Source of the DNA: Diabrotica undecimpunctata
Taxonomy: Eukaryota; Arthropoda; Insecta; Coleoptera; Chrysomelidae
Length of the DNA stretch: 64,000 nucleotides
Direction of reading: 5' to 3'
Assembly (NCBI RefSeq): GCF_040954645.1
Contig: NC_092806.1
Span: 80,014,641 to 80,078,640, forward strand
The position numbers were made by a program, and so were the translations under genes. Positions 19,470-29,940 of this stretch are shown here, piece after piece. Position 1 is the first letter of the stretch, and every line of letters begins with the position of its first letter. The notes under the pieces were generated by a model. The model was not told where the DNA came from. It worked only from the letters and a program-made list of their open reading frames with translations, and did no database searches.

Positions 19470-20905
19470 TGTCCTCGACGCATCAAGGAATTTGGATATC
19501 GGTTAAAATACTTGGGAATTCCAAGGTTGGCCAAATCCAAATTTCTAATTGATTCGATGCAGGGAAATTCCACTTTCGCTACGTAAAACAAAGGATTTGT
19601 TTTACATAAAAGCAGGTAGATTTTCTCTCATTGATCAGTCGAGCTTGCCTCTTCTACTGTAGACCTAGTCGGTGCTATTATTGTTCCTACTAAGTTATTG
19701 TTTTATTTCTGATTTATTATATACCATTTTTATTTTAGCATTATTGTATATTCAGACCTTTTCAGGTTAGAATATTACTTTGATCTATATTTGTTCATAT
19801 ACTGATTGTTTGATATTTTAATTGGTTATTTTGATTGTTTATTTTTCTTGTATTTTGTGTCTAAGTTGTTCTTCCGTAAGTTAAGAACACTTAGAAATAT
19901 TTATCTTGCTTTTTATATTTTATATTTTGATTTGTACTTTGTCTAAGTAGTTCTTTCCGGTAAGTCAAAGAACTCTTAGAAATATTTCTCTGAATATTTG
20001 ACTTGTTATTTTAATTGTTTGTCTAAGCCGTTCTTTTCCGGTAAGTCAAAGAACTCTTAGAAATATTTTCATAATCATTGTTGCATTATTATTTCCGATA
20101 TTTTATCTAAGATATTTTTCTTAAGTTAAGAAAATACTTAATACATTTGTTTCTTTCATTTTCTATTTTATGCTAAGTTGTTTCTTCCGTAAGTCAAGAA
20201 ACACTTAGCAATATTTTCACATCTTTTCTATATTTGATTTTTCTTATTTTCTTTTATAAGTCGTTTCTTCCGTAAGTCAAGAAACACTTATAAATATTTG
20301 TGCATTTATTTTACTATATTTGATTCTCTTGTTTATTTTCTATTCTAAGTTGTTTCTTCCGTAAGTCAAGAAACACTTAGACATATTTCTATAATCTGTT
20401 TCATTTTTGCATTTCTCGTTTTATATTTTGAGTATTTTATTTTTCCACTCTAAGTCGTTTCTTCCGTAAGTTAAGAAACACTTAGAAATATTTCCATATT
20501 TTACTCTCACATTTACATATTTCATTTATCTATATTTCTGTCCTAAGTTGTTTCTTCCGTAAGTCAAGAAACACTTAGAAACATTTTTTTCTTTGCATTA
20601 TATTTTTATACCATTTAATTTAATTGTTTACTAAGTTATTCCTTCCGTAAGCCAAGGAATACTTAGATCATTTTTACCTATCTGTTTTTCCATTTTTGCT
20701 CTGTTACTTTGTAACTGTTCCTTGGAACCGTTACCTATAACAGATATTTGTCACTGGAACTGTTATTTATAACAGCGGTAGTATTTAACCTTTATACCAG
20801 CGACAAACCAAAGATGGTGAATACCCGATCCAATTCCGGGGATAGGAAGAAGCCCGAAGAGCCGGCGATGGGTCCTACAGGCCCAAATGCCCCCTCTCGG
20901 CAACA
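19470..20905 (+). repeat. 3' LTR of the gag-protease element
   Basis: 1436 bp, collinear with the 5' LTR at a constant offset of 3612 bp. Repeats the hairpin array at 19861-20666 and the truncated gag start at 20814. Confidence 0.92.
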
Positions 20906-20909
20906 CACA

Positions 20910-21019
20910 CGCCTTAAATAGCCGTTTGAATTCCCCTACGCCGTCACGTTGTAGAAGTGGATGCGCAAATATTGACACTCCCACGGTTCGAACTGTTAAA
21001 CGATGAGAGGATCGTTACA
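20910..21019 (-). repeat. Gypsy-1 5' LTR, distal part
   Basis: 110 bp matching 10967-11076 of the 3' LTR. Together with 15283-15857 it makes a 685-bp LTR, exactly the length of its partner. Confidence 0.9.
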
Positions 21020-22252
21020 ACTGTTATATGAAGGAGACCAAATGAGAGAACCATACTCCAAAACTGATCGAACTAAACTACAGTATAACATTTTTAAAGT
21101 TTGTACTGAAAACTGATTACAGTTTCTAAGAATAAATCCCAACATTTTTAAAGCTTTAGCTGAAGTTTCGTTAATGTGATATTTAAAAGTTAGTTTAGAA
21201 TCAAAATTTATACCTAAATCTTTAATATTATGACGTGCCTCTAAAGGTACATTATTTATACAATAATCATAATTTACAAACTCTCTTGTTCTTCCAAAAG
21301 TAATTTTAAAACATTTTTGTATATTTAAGTATAGCATGTTTGCCTCACACCAACTAGCTAAGCTTTTAATGTCATTCTGTAACAAAGAGGCATCAACTAG
21401 GTCATTAACTATTCGAAATATTTTAAGGTCATCAGCAAACATTAGAAATTTACTATTTTTAATCACTGAGGATATATCATTAACAAATATATTAAATAAG
21501 AGAGGTCCAATATGATGCCCCTGAGGAACTCCTGAGGTTACAGATACTCGTTGAGATAAACAATTTCCATATTTAACATACTGACATCTACCAGATATAT
21601 AACTACCTATCCACTCAATTATTTTACCTGCAAATCCATAGCCATTTAATTTAGCAATAAGCAGATCATGGTTAACTCTATCGAAGGCTTTTGAGAAGTC
21701 TGTGTAGATAGCGTCAACCTGACCCTTCTGTTCCACTGAATTAGCTATAAAATTCGTATACAATATTAAGTTCGTGCATGTAGACTTACCTTTAGAAAAG
21801 CCATGTTGTCCAACATCAATTAAATCTTTACAATTCCATGTCAAAAAGTTATTTACAAGACACTCAAAAAGTTTGGGTAATACAGATTGGTTACAAACCG
21901 CTCGATAATTTTCAACATCATTTTTATTACCAGATTTGAAAATTGGTGTTAAATAACTAGTCTTCCAAAGATCAGGAAAGAAGCCGGTACTCAATGAGGA
22001 ATTAAATAAGTAGCAGATAGGTTTTACAAGAGTAAAAATGCAATGCTTGAGAACATAAGCTGGCAAACAATCTGGTCCAAGCGATAATTTCCAAGGCATC
22101 TTTAAAACACTATCAATTATGTCAGAGACCTCAATACTATAATTATTCACATTTACACTCTGCTGATAGTTAAAAATTGGGGTCTGATTAATTTTAGAAT
22201 TAGAATATGTAGTTGAGAAAAACTTACCAAATAGATTAACTACGTCTTGAGT
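21020..22252 (-). pseudogene. LINE-B copy 2 ORF2, reverse transcriptase part
   Basis: Open minus-strand frame from the truncation point at 22252 to the Gypsy-1 insertion. Contains SKAFDRVNHDLL, SGVPQGHHIGPLLFN and MFADDLKIF, as in copy 1. The endonuclease is missing because of 5' truncation. Confidence 0.85.
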
Positions 22253-22261
22253 AAGTACTAC

Positions 22262-22339
22262 GTTAAGTATAAGACTTTTTGTTTTAAATGCTACACTCAG
22301 CCCATACCTTTAAGGAACGCACTATTTTCCGGGACACCC

Positions 22340-22341
<2 letters not shown>
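22262..22341. mobile_element. Solo mariner-A right terminus
   Basis: 80 bp that read the same as 9719-9798 (GTTAAGTATAAGAC ... CGGGACACCCTG), ending in TA repeat as mariner-A does. No transposase sequence is attached; LINE-B copy 2 starts 10 bp to the left. Confidence 0.75.

Positions 22342-22403
<62 letters not shown>
22342..22403. repeat. (TA)n microsatellite
   Basis: About 60 bp of TA with one interruption, between the mariner terminus and the long foldback element. Confidence 0.95.
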
Positions 22404-22407
<4 letters not shown>

Positions 22408-23299
22408 TTGAACGAATTTAAAACGGAACATACAATTTAATATATGTCTGTTTGAACTGCATTTGAAATAGTGGACCAATATAAAACTTGGACAAAAATA
22501 AATCCATACCCGGTGATAGACATTGTATAAAATATCGTTCAACTATCTGTCTCCTTTAAAGGAAAGAGGAGCTTGCCTAATAGTCGGAGAGATAGAGCCG
22601 AAATTTTGAACTGATCAGTAATATGACATTTCTCTATTGGAATATATTCATTGTAACTGGGTTAAGACTTTGTCTTACAGGCGGACGCCCCTCGTGGTAC
22701 AGGGGATGGCTATACAGGGATGAAGTTGTAATTTTTTTCGGAAAAATTAACGATCGATAATATGGCTGAAAATTTGCCCAAAGTAAGATCTTGGTATAAC
22801 TAGACGAAATCCCAAAGGGCGGACGCGAGAGTGGATACATAAGGGGTGGCGGACAGGGATGAAATTGCAATTTTTTGGGGAAAAATTAACGATAAGTAAT
22901 ATGTCCGCCATTTTCATGGCTCATTATTTAGCCCCTAAAAACTCTAAATCCAAAAGAGCGGACAGCTGGGTTGGTACAGAGAGCCATAAAACGGGGTCAA
23001 AGGTACCACTTGCCTGCGCATTTTAGGTCTCGGTAACAATTTTCAAACTGATTTTATTATGATATTTTTATACCGATTGATTTGAAAATTTGTATGCTCA
23101 CTTCTGTTACTATTCTGAAAAGCGTCAAGTAGAGTTTTCCTCAAAATTTTCCAAAAAAATTTCCGTAAATGAAAATTTTCGTAATTTTTTGAGGTAAAAT
23201 CTAATTTGTAGAATCCTTTCGATTTTCTGTCAGTTATACCATGAATTTTTCCAAAAATTTTCAAACGATTTTTCCGATAAGAAAAAAAAATTTAGAAAA

Positions 23300-23888
23300 A
23301 CTTTAAAAATTTCGTCATTTTTCTCACTCTCACTGATGTCATCACATTCATCATCTTCGTCACTTTCACTTTCAATAATATCACATTCATTATCTGCTTC
23401 ATTTTCAATCACTACTTCTCGAATTGATTCTGACATCTGAGGTCCACTAAACCATTTGAATTTATATGTTTCATCTTCAAACTCCCAACCATGTTCTTCA
23501 ACAATCAATTCTGTTGGTACTTTTTTATGAGCATTTGTCCAAATATTTGAAATATAATGGGCTCGCAGTAGATGTTGGTGTAATTCATCTTGACATGGTG
23601 GTAAGCTTGAAGCATCGAAATTTTTTAGTTTTTTTTTTTTAAAGGCTCGTTCATATCATGCAACTTATACTGCCGGTTAAATAGTGAAAATCTGACATCG
23701 TTTACTTTTCTTTTTGGAATTGTTCTCGTCAGTCCTGTTCCATATAAGTGACATATGAAAGTTTCTAAGGTTTCAAAAACTTCATTACAATCGAAGTCAG
23801 TTTCACCAAGTTGGATAAAAGCATCTTGATACTTATTACATTTAGCGCATGCGTCTAGAATTACTGATCTAAATGGAACGCGCATCAT
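23300..23888 (-). pseudogene. Captured gene fragment, unknown insect protein family
   Basis: Minus-strand frame from MMRVPFRSVILDA (23888) to a poly-A-encoded KKK run at about 23630, continuing after a one-frame slip as SLPPCQDELHQHLLRAHYIS, then HGWEFEDETYKFKWF and an Asp/Glu/Ser-rich tail (DIIESESDEDDECDD). The LPPCQD.L..H..RA.Y....W signature recurs, to my memory, in uncharacterised insect proteins found near transposons. I know no function. The frame break is in an 11-12 nt homopolymer, so a sequencing error is possible. Confidence 0.5.
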
Positions 23889-25047
23889 TATTATTTTAAT
23901 ATTTTAAAATAATAATGATGCAAAATTAATGTCCAAACAGAATTTGTAAAATTATAAATTATAATTAACTAATGAAAAAAAAAATTCAATTAATTTGAAA
24001 GTTAAAAAAAATATTGAAAATATCTAAGTACAAAGTAAATTTCAAAACTTAAAAAATTGATAATTCCACTATTGATTTTTATTAATAATTATTTGTAAAA
24101 TGTTAAAGGAATTCTACAAATTGAATTTTACCTATTGATAAATAGAAATAATATATTTTGTATTTGATTATTAATGTAATAATAAATCAAATTTTTCTTA
24201 TATCTGAACAACCATTATTTATGCAATATAAATTTAAAAACCTTTTTATTGTAATAAAAAATAAGTAAAATTACTATTTGTTATACCAAAAATATTTAAT
24301 AGTTAACATTATAAAATTACTTTAATTTAATAAAATATCAAATATCAAACATTTATTCAATTAAAAATTAATTCGTAAAATATTTATATTTAAGAAAAAA
24401 ATGTGATTTGTAAAGTAAATATGACTTTAGTTTGAAAAAAAAAACATTATCATAATATCATTTTAAAACTACAAAATATTCTATAAAAGATTCAGACGAT
24501 GACGTAGAGTTTTATCAAATGTTTTAGAAAAGTTTTTCTAATTTTTTTTTTCTTATCGTAAAAATCGTTTGAAAATTTTTTGAAAAAAATCATGGTATAA
24601 CTTACAGAAAATCGAAAGGATTTTATAAATTAGATTTTACCTCAAAAAATTACGAAAATTTTCATTTACGGAAATTTTTTTGGAAAATTTTGAGGAAAAC
24701 TCTACTTGACGCTTCTCAGAATAGTAACAGAAGTGAGCATACAAATTTTCAAATCAATCGGTATAAAAATATTATAATAAAATCAGTTTGAAAATTGTTA
24801 CCGAGACCTAAAATGCGCAGGCAAGTGGTACATTTGACCCCGTTTTATGGCTCTCTGTACCAACCCAGCTGTCCGCCCTTTTGGATTTAGAGTTTTTAGG
24901 GGCTAAATAATGAGCCATGAAAATGGCGGACATATTACTTATCGTTAATTTTTCCCCAAAAAATTGCAATTTCACCCCTGTCCGTCACCCCTTATGTATC
25001 CACTCTCGTGTCCGCCCTTTGGGATTTCGTCTGGTTATACCAAGATC

Positions 25048-25533
25048 AGAACCTGGTCTGGTTTGGTTATACCAAGACCACAGAATGGTTAAGTGCTATG
25101 TATGGTCCATATTGTTATACGGCATGGAGACATGGACGTTGAAAATATCTTCCATTAACAAGTTGGAAGCCTTCGAAATGTGGACCTTGCGAAGAATGTT
25201 CCGCATACCATGGACAGATAGGGTGAGAAACGAGGAAGTCCTAAGAAGAGCAAATACTGAGAGAGAATTGCTCAGCTTGATCAAGGCACGAAAGATTGGA
25301 TACCTGGGCCACATCCTGAGAGGGGAAAAATACGCTATCCCTCAACTAATTATCCAAGGAAAGATTGAGGGCAAGAGAGGAGTAGGTCGCAAACAAATGT
25401 CGTGGCTGCGAAATATAAAGAACTGGACAGGCGTAACTAACACTGGCGAACTTTTGCATGCCGCAAAAGACAGACGTCTGACCTTAAGATAATTCGCCAA
25501 CGCACTATAGGTGCACGGCACCATAAGAAGAAG
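25048..25533 (+). mobile_element. 5'-truncated RTE-type LINE fragment with 11-bp duplication
   Basis: Inserted into the right arm of the foldback element: target duplication ATACCAAGATC at 25037-25047 and 25534-25544, with the left arm uninterrupted at the matching place. Encodes the end of an RTE-like ORF2 (YGMETWTLK, RRMFRIPWTDRVRNEEVL, KIGYLGHILRGE, RGVGRKQMSWLRNI) and finishes in an AAGAAG tail. Confidence 0.85.
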
Positions 25534-25996
25534 ATACCAAGATCTTACTCTGGGCAAATTTTCAGCCATATTATAGATCGTTAATTTTTCTGAAAAAAAT
25601 TACAACTTTATTCCTGTATAGCCACCCCCTGTATCACGAGGGGCGTCCGCCTGTAAGGCAAAGTCTTAACCCAGTTACAATGAATATATTCCAATAGAGA
25701 AATGTCATATTACTGATCAGTTCAAAATTTCGGCTCTATCTCTTGGACTATAAGGAAGCGATAAGTGGTTTGACAGCATAATAACTGCTTGTGTAGTCTA
25801 GTTTTCACAGTGATTCTAGGCAACCTATTTGGGTGGAGTTTTGACTTGTTCTTGAATGAATTCAGAATCAAGCAGCCCGCTGAAGTATTGGATTTTTATA
25901 ATATAATTATTTGACCACCTTTTGTTGGCCAACCACCTAGAGCGGAGTTGAGCCGAAATACATTGATTTCGTATGTTCCGTTTTAAATTCGTTCAA

Positions 25997-26000
<4 letters not shown>

Positions 26001-26060
<60 letters not shown>
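26001..26060. repeat. (TA)n microsatellite
   Basis: About 60 bp of TA between the two inverted-repeat elements. Confidence 0.95.
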
Positions 26061-26065
<5 letters not shown>

Positions 26066-26730
26066 AGCTCTTAAATATTGGGGAAATCTGCAAGAAAGAC
26101 TCTAATGAGTATCAATTGTTTCGCCGAACGTTTTCGCCAAAGAGAATTAATTTGGCTTCTTCAGGGCTGAAAGAGAATAAATTATAATTAGCTACCATAT
26201 ATTATCTATTAAAACATTATTGATCTTACCGTAACTTAGAATTGTAGAGTTAGAATACTTTGCTAGTAACATAGTGGTGTTTTTTTTTACTATGTGCAAA
26301 AAAAGTTTTTTTAAGGTTTGAAATGTATGGTAGCTTTGAACTTAACACGCAAAGGTATACCCAAGGTTAATCGAAAAACCCAATGTAACTACATTTAAAA
26401 GGAGGTAATTCTTTGAATTGTCGGCAATAACTAAATTTTTGATTTTTAGAAAGTTTAAAAGTGAGGTTCTGTTTTAGCCAGAACGCAAGCGCTGACAAAT
26501 TCAGTAGTTCTTATGAATCTTTATATTTTTTAATATTCTAACTCTACAATTCTAAGTTACGGTAAGATCAATAATGTTTTAATAGATAATATATGGTAGC
26601 TAATTATAATTTATTCTCTTTCAGCCCTGAAGAAGCCAAATTAATTCTCTCTGGCGAAAACGTTCGGTGAAACAATTGATACTCATTAGAGTCTTTTTTG
26701 CAGATTTCCCCAATATTTAAGAGTTTACTA
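26061..26730. mobile_element. Small foldback element with hammerhead-like motifs
   Basis: About 197-bp inverted arms (26061-26258 and 26533-26730) with few differences, separated by about 275 bp. Each arm carries CTGAAGA, A, GCCAAA, a 9-nt loop, TTTGGC (CTCTGGC-type change on the right), GAAA. The left motif is on the minus strand (26132-26164), the right on the plus strand (26627-26659). No coding capacity. (TA)n lies on both sides. Confidence 0.75.
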
Positions 26731-26760
26731 TTTTACTTATCTGCAAAGATTAAATTTCTT

Positions 26761-26764
<4 letters not shown>

Positions 26765-26830
<66 letters not shown>
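26765..26830. repeat. (TA)n microsatellite
   Basis: About 66 bp of TA repeat to the right of the small foldback element. Confidence 0.95.
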
Positions 26831-26833
<3 letters not shown>

Positions 26834-27300
26834 CATACTTTCATACTTTTTCTTTTCCAACCAAAGAAAAATAAATAAAAAAAAATCCATCCAAATAAAA
26901 TTTCAAGATAGCAATATAGACAAATTGTATATAGGTTATGGTGAGAGCATTGCGCGTGTCCAACATACCTAGCAACGTGTGCGGAAAGTTAATGCCTGTT
27001 TTTGAGGGTCCGTACATAGTAAACAATGAGAATGGGATAAATAGTTATGAGTTGAAGCACATAGAATCAGACAAGATTAGGGGAATTTATAATATCAACG
27101 ATGTTTACAAATATTATGAATAAAATGCTGGTATTGTTTTTGCATAGAGAAAAATCCCTGCATAATTCAGTAATTTTTATCATATGCAAAGGCGGGGATT
27201 TGTCATACTTTTTCTTTTCCAACCAAAGAAAAATAAATAAAAAAAATCCATCCAAATAAAATTTCAAGATAGCAATATAGACAAATTGTATATAGTAATT
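26828..27300 (+). mobile_element. Degenerate LTR element remnant
   Basis: A roughly 100-bp direct repeat starting TGTCATACTTT occurs at 26828 and at 27199. Between them is an integrase tail and then AAAGGCGGGGATT directly before the second copy, which reads as polypurine tract followed by LTR start. Most of the interior is missing. Confidence 0.5.
26939..27123 (+). pseudogene. Integrase C-terminal fragment
   Basis: 61 residues: VRALRVSN, KLMPVFEGPYIVNNENGINS, RGIYNINDVYKYYE. The pattern K..P.F.GPY.V......Y.L.......G.YNI.DV..Y is the SH3-like integrase tail of gypsy-type elements. Confidence 0.55.
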
Positions 27301-27499
27301 TAAGATAAGATTTAGTGTAGATAAGAATAGAAATTTGTTTGGCAAACGACCCTTTTCCATTTCAAACAAAATTATCAAAAAACCTTTGTTTAGAATTAGA
27401 AGACATTTTACCTGTAAGTTAATCTTTTCATTGTTTGTATAGTCGAGTACCTATTAAATGACCATATTTTAATCTTTTGAAATATGTATAAATGATGTA

Positions 27500-28315
27500 T
27501 TGAAAAAAACCAATTTTAAAGTAAGCTATTTAGTTTTCTCTGAAACCGAAATTAGGCTTTTCCAAAATCATGGTAAACACAATTTAAGCTTTTTGATTGG
27601 ACGGTCGTTTTTAAATGCCGATCGCCGGCTTCAATTTTCTGAAATTATGCAGGATTTATGTATCCGCAATCCACATTTCATCAATCAAATCCTTTTTTCC
27701 GATGAAGCCACATTTTTTATACATGGTACCGTGAATCGTCAAAATTGCAGATATTGGAGTCAAGAAAACCCACATTGGATGACTGAGTCACACACGCAAT
27801 ATCCTCAGAAAGTAAATGTATGGGCAGGGATCATTAATGACAGAATCATTGGCCCTTTTTTCTTTGAAGAAAAACTAACAGAAGAACGTTATTTAACTTT
27901 TTTGAGAAATCAACTTATACCTGTCTTTGCTAACATGTATCCAAATGCCAATAATCCAAATTTACCTAGTGAAAATATCTTGTTTCAACAAGATGGAGCC
28001 CCTTCGCATTACGCACGTGAAGTACGTCAATTTTTAAATCATTGCTTTCCCAGGAGGTGCATCGGAAGACGAGGTTTTATAGAGTGGCCAGCAAGGTCGC
28101 CAGATCTAATACCTCTAGACTTTTTCCTGTGGGGTTATATTAAATCAAAAGTTTATGTCAATAGACCCCAAAACTTACAGGACTTAAAAGATAGAATTAG
28201 GCATGAAATGAGTCTAATTACTCCAGAAGTCATCCGCAATGTACTTGATAAATGTGTCCGTAGATTCGCATATTGTCAAGAAACCGATTCATGGCATTTG
28301 GAACATTTAATTTAA
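27500..28315 (+). pseudogene. Mariner-B transposase, DDE part
   Basis: 271-residue frame lacking the N-terminal helix-turn-helix domain. Core: ILFSDEATFF (first D), ILFQQDGAPSHY (second D), WPARSPDLIPLDFFLWGYIK (third D, 36 residues after the second), ending WHLEHLI. All three catalytic acids are present. It is related to, but a different subfamily from, mariner-A. I found no terminal repeats with confidence; the left part is probably lost. Confidence 0.8.
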
Positions 28316-28392
28316 AATAATTATGCATAATTTGGTTGCTTTAAAGTACATTATTAATTAAATCATTAGTTGTAATTTAGTGGGAAAAGTTT

Positions 28393-29852
28393 AGAATGGG
28401 AAAGCAAGTGGACCAGAGGGAGTAACTACGGAATTAATAAAGAATGGCTCAGAGAAATTACACAGAATGATCACGGTGATATTTAACGAATATATTAATG
28501 GACATCCAACACCAGATGAATGGAAAACAGCATATATGACCCCAATATATAAAAAAGGTGACAGGAGAAATTGTAAAAACTATAGAGGGATATCGGTCAC
28601 AAGTTCAATGAGTCGACTATACGGTCGAATACTACGGGACCTGATAGAGGAAGATTATCAATCGTCTGAAGACGAAGAACAAGGAGGATTTAGAGCAGGT
28701 CGTTTATGTACAGATAACATCTTCTGTCTTAAACAAATTATAGAAAAGAAAATTGTGACAAATAGAGAGTTACATATGACTTTTGTAGATCTTGAGAAGG
28801 CATATGACACAGTCTCGCTAAATAAACTATGGGAAGTCCTGGGCACATCAAACATACATCAAACATTGGTTAGTGCTCTCAAAGATCTATATTATGGTTC
28901 AAACTCCCAAATGAAATTCGGAAACCTCTTAGCTGAAAAATTTGCAGTTACTAAGGGTCTCAGACAAGGATGTTGTATCTCTCCGACTCTATTTAAGATT
29001 TATATCTCTGCAGCTCTGAAACAATGGAAAAGGAAAGTCAAAGGAATGGGTATAAAATTGAACGATCAGGATTACATATATACTTTACAGTTTGCAGATG
29101 ATCAGGTGGTGATCTCAAATGACAAAGATGACATGGAATACATGCTTAGAAAACTAATTGAAGAATACCAGAAATGGGGATTAAATATCAATTTAGAAAA
29201 GACAAAATACCTCTCAATTGGAGCTGAAGCAGAACAACTCGATATCGATGACAATCAAAAAATAAATCCATGCAACGAATATAAATACCTGGGCGTCATC
29301 TTCGACCGTAGTGGAAAAGACGAACGAGAAATAGAACATCGAATTGTACAAGCACGAAGAGCTATAGCATGTTTGAACGGAATTCTATGGAGTAAAGAAA
29401 TATCAAAGAAAAGAAAATGGAACATCTATGAGACAATGGTTAAAACTAGCCTACTTTATGGAGCTGAGACATGGAGAATAACCGAAAAATATAAGAAAAA
29501 GGTCGAAGCCACGGAAATGGATGCCATCAGAAGATCGATGAGAATATCAAGAGCCGACAGAATACGGAATGAAGTGATAAAACAACAAATGGGTATAGAG
29601 GGCACTATAGTTGAGGATATTGAGAGAAAACAGCTCATATGGTATGGGCATGTGAGCCGAATGGGGGACGAAAGATTGCCTAAAAAAACGATGATGTGGC
29701 AACCCCCAGAGAAGAGGAAACGAGGAAGACCACCACAGAGCTGGAACCTGGGAGTTAGGAAAGCGATTAGCGCTCGAAATCTGAACGAAAACCTAACTCA
29801 AGACAGAATACAGTGGCGTTTGGGAGTCGGACAACGTCGTAAGACGTTATAA
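28393..29852 (+). CDS. RTE-type reverse transcriptase, 5'-truncated but open
   Basis: About 486 residues without a stop from GKASGPEGVTTELIKNG to the end RRKTL. Motifs: AYMTPIYKKGDRRNCKNYRG, FRAGRLCTDNIF, FVDLEKAYDTV, KGLRQGCCISPTLFKIY, LQFADDQVVIS (catalytic FADD), YLGVIFDRSGKD, WYGHVSRMGDERLPK, KRGRPPQSWNLG. Endonuclease and first RT strands are missing. It ends eight bases before a (TA)n array, fitting RTE elements, which often finish in short tandem repeats. A young copy, judging by the open frame. Confidence 0.85.
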
Positions 29853-29858
29853 AAAACC

Positions 29859-29859
<1 letters not shown>

Positions 29860-29937
<78 letters not shown>
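29860..29937. repeat. (TA)n microsatellite
   Basis: About 78 bp of TA repeat at the 3' end of the RTE element. Confidence 0.95.

Positions 29938-29940
<3 letters not shown>

Larger units (their letters stand above)
15858..20905 (+). mobile_element. Gag-protease-only LTR retrotransposon
   Basis: 5048 bp, inserted in the Gypsy-1 5' LTR with target duplication CACA (15854-15857, 20906-20909). Two 1436-bp LTRs of equal length; by eye I found one difference (16020 C, 19632 T). Internal part is only 2176 bp: Gag, then protease in the -1 frame, a 340-bp tail and a polypurine tract. There is no reverse transcriptase, RNase H or integrase, and no room for them. The primer site, polypurine tract and ORFs are intact, so it looks like a mobilisable element depending on another's enzymes. 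It is GC-rich (17200-19260) compared with its surroundings. Confidence 0.9.
10392..21019 (-). mobile_element. Gypsy-1: complete Ty3/gypsy LTR retrotransposon
   Basis: Target duplication ACTG at 10388-10391 and 21020-21023; termini TGTGATGGG...TTACA. Order on the minus strand: 5' LTR (20910-21019 plus 15283-15857, split by a second element), primer site, gag, pol, polypurine tract, 3' LTR (10392-11076). Both LTRs total 685 bp; comparing them by eye I found one substitution (about 10628 versus 15519). Without the nested insert the element is 5576 bp. Both ORFs are open and there is no env. It is a recent, probably once-competent copy. Confidence 0.9.
9885..22252 (-). mobile_element. LINE-B copy 2 (5'-truncated), carrying nested LTR elements
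   Basis: Inverted second copy of LINE-B. Its 3' end (9885-10391) is the complement of about 8800-9307. Its upstream part (21020-22252) is the complement of about 7567-8810, where it stops abruptly as 5'-truncated LINEs do. Gypsy-1 (10392-21019) interrupts it with a 4-bp duplication ACTG. Protein identity with copy 1 is very high: I count only a few differences over 380 residues. Copy 2 lacks copy 1's stop and 4-bp duplication, so its ORF2 would read through if Gypsy-1 were absent. Confidence 0.8.
22404..26000. mobile_element. Long inverted-repeat (foldback) element with captured gene
   Basis: A perfect 29-bp terminal inverted repeat begins CAGATTGAACGAATTTAAAA (22404-22432) and is repeated as its complement at 25972-26000, flanked by TA. 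Farther in, about 700-bp arms (about 22590-23290 and 24525-25755, the right one interrupted by an RTE insertion) are inverted copies with few differences. Shared landmarks: GGCGGACGCCCCTCGTG, GGGGCTAAATAATGAGCC, CGGTATAAAAATAT. Between arms lie a broken gene (23300-23888) and about 600 bp of very AT-rich sequence (23890-24520). No transposase is seen. Confidence 0.8.

Noticed and set aside
24917..25492. 191-residue ORF as a distinct gene
   Set aside because: The first part is the foldback arm and the rest is an RTE tail; the continuous frame is accidental.
26132..26164. Calling a functional hammerhead ribozyme outright
   Set aside because: The core has one extra A, and stems I and III and the cleavage base could not be assigned by eye, so it is kept as hammerhead-like only.
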